Assembly (NCBI RefSeq): GCF_003863965.1
Contig: NZ_RRCN01000001.1
Location: 3,244,304-3,308,303 of the forward strand
Direction of reading: 5' to 3'
Length of the DNA stretch: 64,000 bases
Origin: Paenibacillus oralis
GTDB lineage: Bacteria; Bacillota; Bacilli; Paenibacillales; Paenibacillaceae
The notes under the pieces were generated by a model. It was given only the letters and a program-made list of their open reading frames with translations. It was not told the DNA's origin and did not search any database. This document shows, one piece after another, positions 36,293 to 44,972 of this stretch. The first letter of the stretch is position 1. Each line of letters starts with the position of its first letter. The translations under genes and the position numbers were made by a program.

Positions 36293-36395
36293 TTTTGTTA
36301 TATTTGCAGCAACCCCGGTTGTGTCAACTCTTACTCCTATCGGAAACCCGACCAAACCTGTTATTACTACCTACGGTCATGGTGTAGGAAACTGA
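36255..36395 (+). CDS. Secreted pro-peptide of the quorum-sensing cassette
   Basis: A 46-codon reading frame. It has a basic MKKK start, a hydrophobic core of about 15 residues, an AAT-type cleavage area, and a short tail ending in TYGHGVGN. It begins 38 bases inside the receptor gene, with GAGGTG upstream. Position, size and layout match Phr/Alo-type signalling peptides that are exported, trimmed and re-imported to bind the adjacent TPR receptor. The Gly/His-rich end resembles those I recall for Alo peptides of Paenibacillus polymyxa. The mature peptide boundaries are unknown. Confidence 0.8.
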   Translation: MKKKLVLLVALCNFVIFAATPVVSTLTPIGNPTKPVITTYGHGVGN

Positions 36396-36458
36396 ATTCT
36401 AACGGGGGATGAGCCTCCTGATATTCTTTTCCGGGAGCGCTTACTTCATTGATGTAAA

Positions 36459-36502
36459 CAAGTATCCTTACCATTTATATATGGTAAGGATTCTTGTTTT
36501 TT
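36459..36502. terminator. Terminator between the peptide gene and ohyA
   Basis: CAAG-ATCCTTACCAT pairs with ATGGTAAGGAT-CTTG, followed by TTTTTT on the plus strand. It may serve both convergent units. Confidence 0.85.
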
Positions 36503-36516
36503 AGCGGCTGAAAATC

Positions 36517-38217
36517 CTACCCGTTCAGCAGCTTGGCGAGTACCGTGCCGGACAACAGCTGGCCCAGCGATTTATCCAGCGGCAGCGGCTTGTTGCCGAG
36601 GCAGGTCCGCACCGCGGTCAGCAGGACGCGCACATCGTATTTGCTCGGGTGCACGGGGATCACTTCTTTTTCCAGCTTCAGCAGGCGGTAGACCGCCATC
36701 ATTGCGGTTCGGACGGAATACTCCACCGTGAACACGCAGTCATCAGGCACTTCGGCAAACTGCCCGAGGAAAGCGAGGTTGACGCTGCCTTGCGGCACGA
36801 CCTGCGGGCGGTCGCCCATGACGCGCGGCATGAACTGTGAAGTGATGTACGGCATCATGCACGGAATGACGTTGGTCGTATGGGCCAGAATTTCCGGGAT
36901 GCGGTCCTTCAGCCCCATGTGGTAACAGAGTTCCTCAAAAAGCTCGCGTCCGGTGCAATCCGCCATCTTTTTGTTCACGTAATTGCCGACCGCATCGGGG
37001 AACAAGCCGTACGCCCACAGCACTTTAACGTTGTCCGGCTGGTTGATGAAATGCGGCTGCTTCGGCGCAGTCCACGACATCAGCCAGTTGGAATCCTTGA
37101 TCGTCACCACGCCGCCCATTCCCGGCAGATCGCCGGTCAGCTCGAGCAGATAAGGAAACACGATGTCATCGTCGGTGAGGGTGATCGTAAAGGACAGCCA
37201 TTTCGTTTTATCGATATCCCCGCAAAACACTTCCGGATGCCCAAAATCCGGGGATTTGGCGGCCAGTTTCTCCCATAAACTCCAGCAGCCGCGTTCCGTG
37301 ACGGAACGATTTAGCACGGCGGGATGATTCAGGTCGCCTTTTGTGGCGTTTTCCGTCATCGAGCCGTTTGTCACCAGTACGAGATCATGGCGGGTCGTCG
37401 GAATCACCTTGGCTGCGCCGTTCACCTTTAAATGGATCGCGGTCACTACCTTTTCGCCGCCCGTCACATCGATATCCAGGTCGACGGCCTGATGCCCTTT
37501 GTCAAAGTGGACGCCATGGGCTTCCAGCCATTTCATCAGCGGGAGAATAAGAGAGTCGAACTGGTTGTATTCGGTATGCAAAATACCTTTAAGTTGGTTC
37601 ATGCCGGAAATCAGATGCATAAAACGTTCCATATAACGCTTCATTTCCACCACGCTGTGCCAATTCTCAAACGCAAACATCGAGCGCCAGAAATACCAGA
37701 AATTCGTTTCCAAGAAGCTTGGCTCGAAAAACTGTTCAATCGTTGTTCTGCCCAACGTCTCCTCGGTCAGCATCGTCAGCTTGCCAAGCTGCAATGCATG
37801 CGCGGTCGACAGCCCCAACGTGGAGAAATCCGCTTTTTGCCCAGCGTTCTCCACCAGCCGGCAGTGCGACTCGATCGGCTCCTCCAGATTTAATTCGCGG
37901 AATTCGTCAAGCACCGTCCGGTCGGGATTAGTCAGTGAAGGGATGAAGCCGAACAGCTCCATAAAACACTCGAAATGCTCTTCGATTTCGCGGCCGCCGC
38001 GCGCGCTGTAGCCGTCTTTGGCGTTGCCCGCACCGTCCATCGAACCGCCGTAAACGCCCGACTCCTCGAGAATGTGGATGTTTTTCCCCGGCATATGCCC
38101 GTCGCGAATCAGGAAAGCCGCCGCGGCCAAAGAGGCGATTCCCCCGCCGACCAGGTAGGCTTTTCGCTTGGCGATTCCTTCCGGAACCCGCGGGTGAATT
38201 CTTTGATACGTTCCCAT
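36517..38217 (-). CDS. ohyA: Oleate hydratase (MCRA family, FAD-dependent)
   Basis: A 566-residue enzyme close to the family length. It adds water to the double bond of oleic and related unsaturated fatty acids to give 10-hydroxy acids. The N-terminal dinucleotide-binding loop (VGGGIASLAAAAFLI) is followed by the HILEESGVYGGSMDGAG and RGGREIEEHFECFMELF stretches typical of the family. It acts at the cytoplasmic membrane face and detoxifies host or plant fatty acids. AGGAAGATGACTT precedes the ATG. The TetR-type gene upstream on the same strand is its probable regulator. Confidence 0.93.
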   Translation of the reverse strand: MGTYQRIHPRVPEGIAKRKAYLVGGGIASLAAAAFLIRDGHMPGKNIHILEESGVYGGSMDGAGNAKDGYSARGGREIEEHFECFMELFGFIPSLTNPDRTVLDEFRELNLEEPIESHCRLVENAGQKADFSTLGLSTAHALQLGKLTMLTEETLGRTTIEQFFEPSFLETNFWYFWRSMFAFENWHSVVEMKRYMERFMHLISGMNQLKGILHTEYNQFDSLILPLMKWLEAHGVHFDKGHQAVDLDIDVTGGEKVVTAIHLKVNGAAKVIPTTRHDLVLVTNGSMTENATKGDLNHPAVLNRSVTERGCWSLWEKLAAKSPDFGHPEVFCGDIDKTKWLSFTITLTDDDIVFPYLLELTGDLPGMGGVVTIKDSNWLMSWTAPKQPHFINQPDNVKVLWAYGLFPDAVGNYVNKKMADCTGRELFEELCYHMGLKDRIPEILAHTTNVIPCMMPYITSQFMPRVMGDRPQVVPQGSVNLAFLGQFAEVPDDCVFTVEYSVRTAMMAVYRLLKLEKEVIPVHPSKYDVRVLLTAVRTCLGNKPLPLDKSLGQLLSGTVLAKLLNG

Positions 38218-38287
38218 AAGTCATCTTCCTTTCTCCATGCGGATAGGTAGCTTGCTCATAATATACCTGCCGGAAAAATGGAAGGCC

Positions 38288-38313
38288 ATGGACATCCATA
38301 GGCAAATGTCCAT
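38288..38313 (-). promoter_or_regulatory. Candidate TetR-type operator upstream of ohyA
   Basis: ATGGACAT (38288-38295), 10 bases, ATGTCCAT (38306-38313): a perfect 8+8 inverted repeat in the 160-base gap between the TetR-type gene and ohyA, 71 bases ahead of the ohyA start. Confidence 0.6.
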
Positions 38314-38378
38314 AGTTTGCACATTTGGGGAACATTGTATCGTTTATGATCAAAATGTGAATGGAACAAACGCCGGGC

Positions 38379-38942
38379 TTACCCGTGTTGAACATTTTCC
38401 AAGCTGCGGGCAAGGTTGCCGTCGAGGATTTTGCCGACTTTGTCGACGATTTCAACCGGGTCTGTGTTCGCCCCCGCCTTCAGCCACTGAATGACCTGTT
38501 CGAGGATGGCCAACGTGTAAAAATCGGCGACTTCTTGTTCGCAGCGCAAGCTCACGTCCATCTCCCGGGCAAGCTCATGAACGACTTCGATCGTCACGTC
38601 ATAAATCACGCCGTACAGAAACTTCTCCAGATGCTCGCGTCCGAGCGAATGGAAGGTGTTCAGGCACATGGTTTTATTGTTTTGCGTATAACGCAGCACG
38701 CTTAGAAATCCCTGCTTCCAGCCGGCATAATTACGGTATGGCTCAAGCCCCGCGATAATCTCCGTTTGATATACCCAGCCGAGCAGCTCATAAATGTCCT
38801 GAAAATGATTGTAGAAGGTGTGCCGGGCGACGCCGCAGTCCGCCGTAAGCTGGCGGATCGTGATTTTGTTCAGCGGGACGGTCAGCATCAGCTTTTTTAA
38901 AGAACGGGCCAACGCGTTTTTGGTAATTTGGGAATACGACAT
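38379..38942 (-). CDS. TetR/AcrR-family regulator
   Basis: A 187-residue regulator. The N-terminal helix-turn-helix reads ITIRQLTADCGVARHTFYNHF, the standard TetR pattern. The C-terminal ligand domain resembles the DhaS/TetR_C_8 type. AGGAGGG precedes the ATG. It lies directly upstream of oleate hydratase on the same strand with a palindrome between, so control of fatty-acid detoxification is a reasonable guess. An activating role, as for DhaS, is possible. Confidence 0.85.
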   Translation of the reverse strand: MSYSQITKNALARSLKKLMLTVPLNKITIRQLTADCGVARHTFYNHFQDIYELLGWVYQTEIIAGLEPYRNYAGWKQGFLSVLRYTQNNKTMCLNTFHSLGREHLEKFLYGVIYDVTIEVVHELAREMDVSLRCEQEVADFYTLAILEQVIQWLKAGANTDPVEIVDKVGKILDGNLARSLENVQHG

Positions 38943-39121
38943 TCGCGCCCTCCTGCAAAAATTTTAAAGATTCTATTATTAGGAATTTTATGATGAAATA
39001 TGGGAATTCAGTCTAATTAGTATAACATAGATTAGGAGAGTAGCTCTCGGAGAAGATTCGCTGCAAAAATCCGGGCTGGTGAAAGGGCGGCTGGAGAGAG
39101 TACGTGGGTCTAATGGATATT

Positions 39122-39206
39122 CGGAAGATTTTCAACTCAATAACGGAAGAATTTTAACTGTACAAAAGCAGGACAGAAAAATAAGATGAAAGTGCCAAGA
39201 TTTTAC
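39122..39206 (+). promoter_or_regulatory. Upstream control region shared with the GH9 gene, copy 1
   Basis: About 85 bases closely resemble 41820-41904, including the stretch ACAGAAAAATAAKATGAARG + TGCCAAG and a doubled GAAGAATTTTAAC-type motif. Conservation outside coding sequence points to promoter or regulator sites for cellulase expression. The 38943-39121 stretch before it holds nothing recognisable except the start of this AT-rich region. Confidence 0.65.
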
Positions 39207-39258
39207 TATTCTGCAACATATTCTTCTTTTGTTCATCAAACCTCCATTTCATTCTCCT

Positions 39259-39273
39259 TTGAAAGCGCATACT
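39259..39273 (+). promoter_or_regulatory. Probable cre site upstream of the GH6 cellulase
   Basis: TTGAAAGCGCATACT satisfies the degenerate cre consensus WTGNAANCGNWNNCW, although its right half is not symmetric. It lies in sequence unique to this copy of the duplicated upstream region. Confidence 0.5.
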
Positions 39274-39426
39274 TCCCCCGGTGGATTTCAACTTAAATTG
39301 GACAAGCGGCAGCGGCTTATGGGACAAGCATTAGATCGAAGCGGGATTTCATGAAGTTTTAACGGTGATTCCTTCGGCCCGATGAAACGTCGGTTCGGAT
39401 TGGAATAATGCTATGCGAAAAAGGAG

Positions 39427-39560
39427 GTGAGGGCTAAACTTATTTTTTCAGAAAGGTGGACGTTGTGTTTCAAAGGATGGTGGCCTCTTATACCGATTGG
39501 AACAAAGTGACGGCGTACCAGGTACCGGAAGCGGTGTGCTGGTATGGAGAACTGAAGTAA
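39427..39560 (+). pseudogene. Relic of a deleted CBM3-containing cellulase gene
   Basis: A leader with GGAGG and a GTG reading frame (39427) resembles the leader of the GH9 gene. Where the GH9 gene starts, this copy has AGAAAGGTGGACGTTGTG, then jumps within about 12 bases to the end of a CBM3 module. Residues read ASYTDWNKVTAYQ, then after a small shift LVWRTE, matching the TAY(T/A)DWDxVxLYQ...LVWGTEP ends of the three neighbouring cellulases. So a promoter, start region and last ~25 codons remain and the body is gone. The open frame from GTG 39465 (31 codons) is the product of this fusion and is unlikely to be functional. Confidence 0.7.
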
Positions 39561-39585
39561 ACAATCCATGATGAGGAGTGATTCC

Positions 39586-41736
39586 ATGTTTTCGAAACTT
39601 TTCAAACGAACGGCGGCGATGACTGCAGTTGCTGCTTTGGCGCTGACGCTGCTTCAGCCTTTCGGGATCCAAAGGAGCTATGCCGCCGAAGCTCGTGTCG
39701 ATAATCCTTTTTTGGGTGCGACGATGTATGTGAATCCCGATTATGCGGCGCTGGTAGATACCTCTATCGCCCAAGTTAGCGATGATACGCTGAAGGCGAA
39801 GATGGAAACCGTCAAGTCGTACCCGACGGCTGTTTGGCTGGACCGCAGGGCGGCCATTGCCGGCGGTGAGGCGAACGGCGGCCGGAAAAGCCTGGTGGAA
39901 ACCATGGACGAGATACTTGCCCAGAAGCAGGGAGATACGCCGATTGTAGCCACCTTCGTGATTTACAACCTGCCGGGCCGGGATTGTCACGCTTTGGCTT
40001 CCAACGGCGAGCTGCCCTTGACTGCGGCAGGTCTGCAGACTTATAAAACGAGCTTCATTGATCCTATCGTCGAAGTATTCTCCGATCCAAAATACGCCGA
40101 TATTCGGATTGTCGCGGTTGTCGAACCCGATTCGCTGCCGAATCTGGTGACGAACCTGAATGATCCGAAATGCGCGCAAGCCAATTCGACCAACATTTAC
40201 CGGGATGCAACGCGGTATGCCCTCGAAAAGCTGCATGCCATTCCTAACGTCTACAACTACATGGACATCGGCCACTCCGGTTGGTTAGGCTGGGACAGCA
40301 ACCGGCAGCCGGCCATCGACCTCTTTACGTCGGTCGTCGCCGGGACTCCGGCCGGACTTGCCAGCGTGGACGGCTTTATCACCAATACGGCCAACACGAC
40401 TCCATTGGAGGAACCGTATCTGACCGACCCGAATTTGACGATCAACGGGACGCAGTTGAAATCCGCCAAGTATTATGAATGGAATCCTTATTTTGACGAG
40501 GCGGATTTCACCGCGGCCCTGTATTCCGGATTCGTGGCCAAGGGCTGGCCGTCCAGCATCGGCTTTCTGATCGATACTTCCCGCAACGGGTGGGGCGGTC
40601 CGGACCGGCCGACCGGTGCCAGCGGAACAACGGTGGATGCGTATGCCAATTCCGGACGCATCGACAAGCGTCTCCATCGCGGGAACTGGTGCAATGCCAG
40701 CGGCGCCGGGATGGGTCAGCCTCCGCAAGCCGCTCCGGCGGGTTATTCGGCCTCTCATCTGGACGCTTTCGTATGGGTGAAACCTCCGGGTGAATCGGAC
40801 GGCTCCAGCACCGAAATTCCCAACGATGAAGGCAAAGGGTTCGACAGAATGTGCGACCCGACTTATACCAATGCCAACGGCACGCTGACCGGCGCGCTGC
40901 CGGGTGCTCCGATTTCCGGACACTGGTTCCATGACCAATTCGTTCAACTGGTTCAAAACGCATATCCGGCCATTCCGGCTAACGGCGGCGAGACACCTGA
41001 CGTTCCGGCAGCGCCAACCGGCCTGACCGCGGCTGCGGGCAATGCGCAGGTCACGCTTAGCTGGACGGCATCAAGCGGCGCCACAAGCTATACCGTGAAG
41101 CGGGCCACGACCAGCGGCGGGCCGTACACGGCCGTTGCGACGGGCGTTACCGCTACAAGTTACACGAACACCGGCCTTACGAACGGCACAACGTACTATT
41201 ATGTAGTCAGCGCGGTGAACAGCGCCGGGGAAAGCGCGAATTCGGCCCAAGTAGCCGCCACCCCGAGCGGCGGCGGAACCGGCACCGGGGATCTGGTGCT
41301 GCAATACCGCACCGGGAATACGAACGCCACAGACAATCAAATCAATCCCCAGTTCAATATCAAAAACAACGGGACGACCGCTGTTGATTTGAGCACGTTG
41401 AAGTTGCGTTATTACTTTACGAAGGACGGCAGCCAGGATTTGAACGCTTGGATCGATTGGGCCCAACTGGGCGCGTCGAACATTGAAAAAACGTTCGGCA
41501 CCGTATCCGGGACGGACGCGGACACCTATATCGAGCTTAGCTTTACCGCCGCGGCCGGGACGCTTGCCGCAGGAGCGCAGTCCGGCGACATCCAGCTGCG
41601 GATATCCAAGACCGACTGGTCCAACTTTGACGAGAGCAACGATTATTCGTATGATGCCGCCAAAACGGCTTATGCCGATTGGGATCATATCACCCTTTAC
41701 CAAAACGATACCCTGGTTTGGGGCGTAGAACCGTAA
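39586..41736 (+). CDS. Secreted GH6 cellulase with Fn3 and CBM3
   Basis: A 716-residue secreted enzyme: signal peptide (about 1-33), GH6 barrel (about 38-460), a fibronectin-III domain (about 467-555), and a C-terminal CBM3 (about 565-715). Two GH6 acidic residues are visible: Asp133 (LPGRDC) and Asp182 (VEPDSLPN, probable acid). The loops that enclose the substrate (WVKPPGESDG region) are present, fitting a cellobiohydrolase that releases cellobiose from chain ends. An endo mode cannot be excluded. The ATG follows GAGGAGTG. The gene is preceded by a cellulase relic and control region and followed by its own terminator. Confidence 0.93.
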   Translation: MFSKLFKRTAAMTAVAALALTLLQPFGIQRSYAAEARVDNPFLGATMYVNPDYAALVDTSIAQVSDDTLKAKMETVKSYPTAVWLDRRAAIAGGEANGGRKSLVETMDEILAQKQGDTPIVATFVIYNLPGRDCHALASNGELPLTAAGLQTYKTSFIDPIVEVFSDPKYADIRIVAVVEPDSLPNLVTNLNDPKCAQANSTNIYRDATRYALEKLHAIPNVYNYMDIGHSGWLGWDSNRQPAIDLFTSVVAGTPAGLASVDGFITNTANTTPLEEPYLTDPNLTINGTQLKSAKYYEWNPYFDEADFTAALYSGFVAKGWPSSIGFLIDTSRNGWGGPDRPTGASGTTVDAYANSGRIDKRLHRGNWCNASGAGMGQPPQAAPAGYSASHLDAFVWVKPPGESDGSSTEIPNDEGKGFDRMCDPTYTNANGTLTGALPGAPISGHWFHDQFVQLVQNAYPAIPANGGETPDVPAAPTGLTAAAGNAQVTLSWTASSGATSYTVKRATTSGGPYTAVATGVTATSYTNTGLTNGTTYYYVVSAVNSAGESANSAQVAATPSGGGTGTGDLVLQYRTGNTNATDNQINPQFNIKNNGTTAVDLSTLKLRYYFTKDGSQDLNAWIDWAQLGASNIEKTFGTVSGTDADTYIELSFTAAAGTLAAGAQSGDIQLRISKTDWSNFDESNDYSYDAAKTAYADWDHITLYQNDTLVWGVEP

Positions 41737-41767
41737 TAAACGAAACGACATACGCTTGACGGCGTAC

Positions 41768-41806
41768 AAAGCGGGGAAGGCTGGCCTGTTCTTCTCCGCT
41801 TTTTTC
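41768..41806 (+). terminator. Terminator after the GH6 gene
   Basis: AAAGCGGGGAA pairs imperfectly with TTCTCCGCTTT, followed by TTTT. Confidence 0.75.
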
Positions 41807-41819
41807 ATAGAATAGATCA

Positions 41820-41904
41820 GAAGAATTTCAACCTAATAGCAGAAGAATTTAAACTATACAAAAACAGAACAGAAAAATAATATGAAGGTGCCAAGTTTTT
41901 ACTT
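41820..41904 (+). promoter_or_regulatory. Upstream control region shared with the GH6 side, copy 2
   Basis: Homologous to 39122-39206. The pair implies that GH9-GH5 and the lost cellulase plus GH6 descend from one duplicated promoter unit. Confidence 0.65.
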
Positions 41905-41952
41905 AATATTACAATTTTTTCTTTTATTCTATTAAATCTTGCGGAAAGGGAG

Positions 41953-42015
41953 GTGAGAACGAAATTTAATTTTCGAAAACCAACGATATTATTTTGGAAA
42001 GGTGGTTGTGAATGA
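41953..42015 (+). CDS. Leader peptide coupled to the GH9 cellulase
   Basis: A 20-codon frame starting at GTG with an excellent GGGAGG site. Its stop (TGA 42013-42015) overlaps the ATG of the GH9 gene. The product is basic and aromatic (begins MRTKFNF). A frame with a similar start (MRAKLIF) lies at 39427 in the relic leader, with the same relative frame to the lost gene. Translation of the leader could open or reinitiate at the GH9 start. It is not shown to be expressed. Confidence 0.5.
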   Translation: MRTKFNFRKPTILFWKGGCE

Positions 42016-44921
42016 TGAACAAAACCAAAAAAGCACGTAAGCTGGCCTGGAAAAATCTAATTGGAAAAACCGCACTGTCCGGCCTGGTTGCTTTTGGCGG
42101 ATTTCCGCTCCTGGGCCTTCCGGCCGCAACGGCTGCAGACGCGGAAGCTTACAATTATGCGGATGCCCTGCAAAAATCCCTCTGGTTCTACGACGCGGAG
42201 AAATCCGGTCCCGGGATTACCGGCGGTCATTTGGAATGGCGGGGGGATTCGGAACTATCCGACATGTACGTACCGCTTGGCGTGAACGGCACGGCGAAAA
42301 ACCTGACGAATTTGCGGGACGATTTCATCGCGCAGAACCTGTCGATCCTGGACCCCGACGGCAACGGGTCCGTTGATCTGAGCGGAGGATTCCACGACGC
42401 CGGCGACCATGTCAAATTCGGCTTGCCGCAATCCTATACCGCATCGACGCTGGGATGGAGCTTTTACGAGTTTAGGGACGCTTTTAAACAGAGCGGCCAG
42501 GAAGCGCATATGCTGGAAGAGCTGAAATGGTTCAGCGACTATTTTCTGCGTTCCACATTCCGTAACGCCGAGGGTGAGGTCGTCGCCTTCAACTACATGG
42601 TTGGACAAGGAACGGTCGATCACACCTATTGGGGCCCTCCCGAACTGCAGGATCCCGCAAAGTACCCGCGTCCGGCCACGTTCGCAACCGCGGAGCAACC
42701 CGCCAGCGATCAGGCTGCCGGCGCTGCGGCCGCCCTTGCTCTGATGTATCTCAATACAAAGGATACCGATCCTACATATGCGTCCGAGTGCCTGGATACG
42801 GCCACCGCGCTTTACCGCTTTGCCCAGCAGCACAGAGGACTCGGCAACAGTGACGGCTTTTATAATTCCAGTTATGACGAAGATGAATTGTCATGGGCGG
42901 CCGTCTGGTTGTACACCGCAACCGGCGACAACTCGTATATTCAGGATATCGTATCCGTTGATGCGTCCGGAAAAAACACCGGGTACCTGAAAAGAATCAT
43001 CCCTTCCCAAGCGGATAGCTGGCAAAATATCTGGACGCACAGCTGGGACACGGTATGGGGCGGCGTTTTTGTACGGCTTGCGTCCCTGTTCCCGGATAAT
43101 GCCCAATATGATTATTACGCCCGCTGGAATCTGGAGTATTGGTCGGGCGGCCAGGTTCCTCACAAGGAAGCGAACGACAATACGTATTTGACTACGTCGC
43201 CCGCCGGGTTCGGCGTTCTCACCACGTGGGGGTCGGCGCGGTACAACGCGGCTGCCCAGCTTTGCGCGCTGGTGTATGACAAATATAAGGACCGTCCCGA
43301 GTTTGCGGCATGGGCCAAGAGCCAAATGGACTATATCATGGGGGACAACCCCATGGGCTATTCGTACATCGTCGGGTTCCCGACACCGGACGAGTCGGCC
43401 AAGCATCCTCACCATCGGGCCGCGCACGGCTCCATGACCAATAACATGGAAGTCCCGGCGGAACACCGTCATGTGCTCTGGGGAGCGCTTGTCGGCGGGC
43501 CGGACGCGACGGATATGCATAAGGATGTTACGACCGATTACGTTTATAACGAGGTGGCGATCGACTACAATGCCGGTTTGGTCGGCGCGCTTGCAGGCTT
43601 GTATCTGGAATACGGGAACGGCGAAACGGTTACAGCCGACAGTCCGCCCGCCGAACAAGACGTAACGGAGTACAGGGTGGAAGGAAAGATCGAACAGGAA
43701 AATGACCAGCGCACGCAGGTTACGGTCACCATCCACAATGAATCCGTCCATCCGCCTCATACGGAGGGTACGATGAGCGCCCGTTATTATTTCAACATCA
43801 GCGAGCTGCTGGCAGCGGGCCAAAGCATCAACGACGTCACGCTGGAGACCTATTACGATGAGCAAAAAGCAAGCTATGGCGGTGCCGTCAAAGTCAACGG
43901 ACCTTATGCTGTCAACGCGGCGGCGGGGATCTACTACTATGAGCTGGATTGGTCGGGCAACGAGGTCTACGGCAGCCGGGATTTTCAATTCGGCCTGATC
44001 GCCAAGCAGGACTCCCAGTATAAAAGCCATTGGGATCCGGCGAATGACTGGAGCCGCCAAGGCATTTCCGCCACAAAAGGAGAGACTACCCGAATTCCCC
44101 TTTATCTGAACGGAGTGAAGGTGGTCGGCGAAGAACCTGACGGCGGAACGCCGCAAGAGCCGCAACAGCCGCCGGGTGTTCCGGCTGGCCTGGCTGCGAA
44201 GGCCGGGAATGCTCAGGTGGCGCTGAACTGGAACGCGGCCGACGGAGCGATTAGCTATAACGTGAAAAGAGCGACCGTGGACGGCGGCCCTTACACGACG
44301 GTGAAGAGCGGTGTTACGGCGACGAACTTTACGGACGCGGGCCTGACGAACGACACGGCCTACTATTATGTGGTCAGCGCTGTCAACGGTGCCGGGGAAA
44401 GCGTCGACTCCGAACAGCTCATTGCGATTCCCCAAGCCGGGCAAGGAGGCCAGCCGGGAACATTGGTGCTCCAGTATAAAGCCGGGGACACCAATCCGGA
44501 CGACAATCAGATGAAGCCGTTATTCCGCATTGTAAACAACGGTACGGACGCTGTTCCTCTGTCGGAACTGACGATTCGCTATTGGTATACGGTGGATGGG
44601 GACAAGGAGCAAACGTTCAATTGCGATTGGGCGCAGATCGGGGGCGGCAATCTTAGCGGCAAAACGGTGAAGATGGCGGAAGCTAAGCCGGATGCCGATT
44701 CGTATGTGGAAATCTCCTTCAATGCCGGTGCGGGCAGCCTGGCCCCCGGAAGCGACAGCGGCGAAATTCAGACGCGAATCAACAAAAATGATTGGACGGC
44801 TTATAACGAAGCGAACGACTACTCCTTCGACCCGACCAAAACCGCCTACACCGATTGGGATCGTGTCGCTTTGTATCAGAATGGCACGCTGGTTTGGGGA
44901 ACCGAGCCTGGAACGGATTGA
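42012..44921 (+). CDS. Secreted GH9 processive endoglucanase with CBM3c, Fn3 and CBM3b
   Basis: A 969-residue enzyme: signal peptide (about 1-42), GH9 (alpha/alpha)6 barrel (about 45-535) with Asp129 and Asp132 in DAGDH and catalytic Glu514 (NEVAIDYNAG). A CBM3c-type module follows (about 555-705), the kind that feeds a cellulose chain to the GH9 active site, then Fn3 (about 720-805) and a cellulose-binding CBM3 (about 815-965). This theme-B layout is typical of processive endoglucanases such as Cel9 of clostridia and Paenibacillus. The start is ATG 42012 or 42015. GH5 follows 51 bases downstream without a terminator. Confidence 0.94.
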   Translation: MMNKTKKARKLAWKNLIGKTALSGLVAFGGFPLLGLPAATAADAEAYNYADALQKSLWFYDAEKSGPGITGGHLEWRGDSELSDMYVPLGVNGTAKNLTNLRDDFIAQNLSILDPDGNGSVDLSGGFHDAGDHVKFGLPQSYTASTLGWSFYEFRDAFKQSGQEAHMLEELKWFSDYFLRSTFRNAEGEVVAFNYMVGQGTVDHTYWGPPELQDPAKYPRPATFATAEQPASDQAAGAAAALALMYLNTKDTDPTYASECLDTATALYRFAQQHRGLGNSDGFYNSSYDEDELSWAAVWLYTATGDNSYIQDIVSVDASGKNTGYLKRIIPSQADSWQNIWTHSWDTVWGGVFVRLASLFPDNAQYDYYARWNLEYWSGGQVPHKEANDNTYLTTSPAGFGVLTTWGSARYNAAAQLCALVYDKYKDRPEFAAWAKSQMDYIMGDNPMGYSYIVGFPTPDESAKHPHHRAAHGSMTNNMEVPAEHRHVLWGALVGGPDATDMHKDVTTDYVYNEVAIDYNAGLVGALAGLYLEYGNGETVTADSPPAEQDVTEYRVEGKIEQENDQRTQVTVTIHNESVHPPHTEGTMSARYYFNISELLAAGQSINDVTLETYYDEQKASYGGAVKVNGPYAVNAAAGIYYYELDWSGNEVYGSRDFQFGLIAKQDSQYKSHWDPANDWSRQGISATKGETTRIPLYLNGVKVVGEEPDGGTPQEPQQPPGVPAGLAAKAGNAQVALNWNAADGAISYNVKRATVDGGPYTTVKSGVTATNFTDAGLTNDTAYYYVVSAVNGAGESVDSEQLIAIPQAGQGGQPGTLVLQYKAGDTNPDDNQMKPLFRIVNNGTDAVPLSELTIRYWYTVDGDKEQTFNCDWAQIGGGNLSGKTVKMAEAKPDADSYVEISFNAGAGSLAPGSDSGEIQTRINKNDWTAYNEANDYSFDPTKTAYTDWDRVALYQNGTLVWGTEPGTD

Positions 44922-44972
44922 TTTTTTGTCTTTTTTAATAGAAACCGCATTTTAGGAAAGAGGGGATAACTT

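Noticed and set aside
39207..39426. Riboswitch ahead of GH6
   Set aside because: No recognisable conserved core; the shared sequence with the GH9 leader is better explained by duplication.
42891..44444. Long minus-strand frame of 517 codons opposite the GH9 gene
   Set aside because: Antisense shadow of the cellulase, with His/Arg/Gly-biased composition and no family features.
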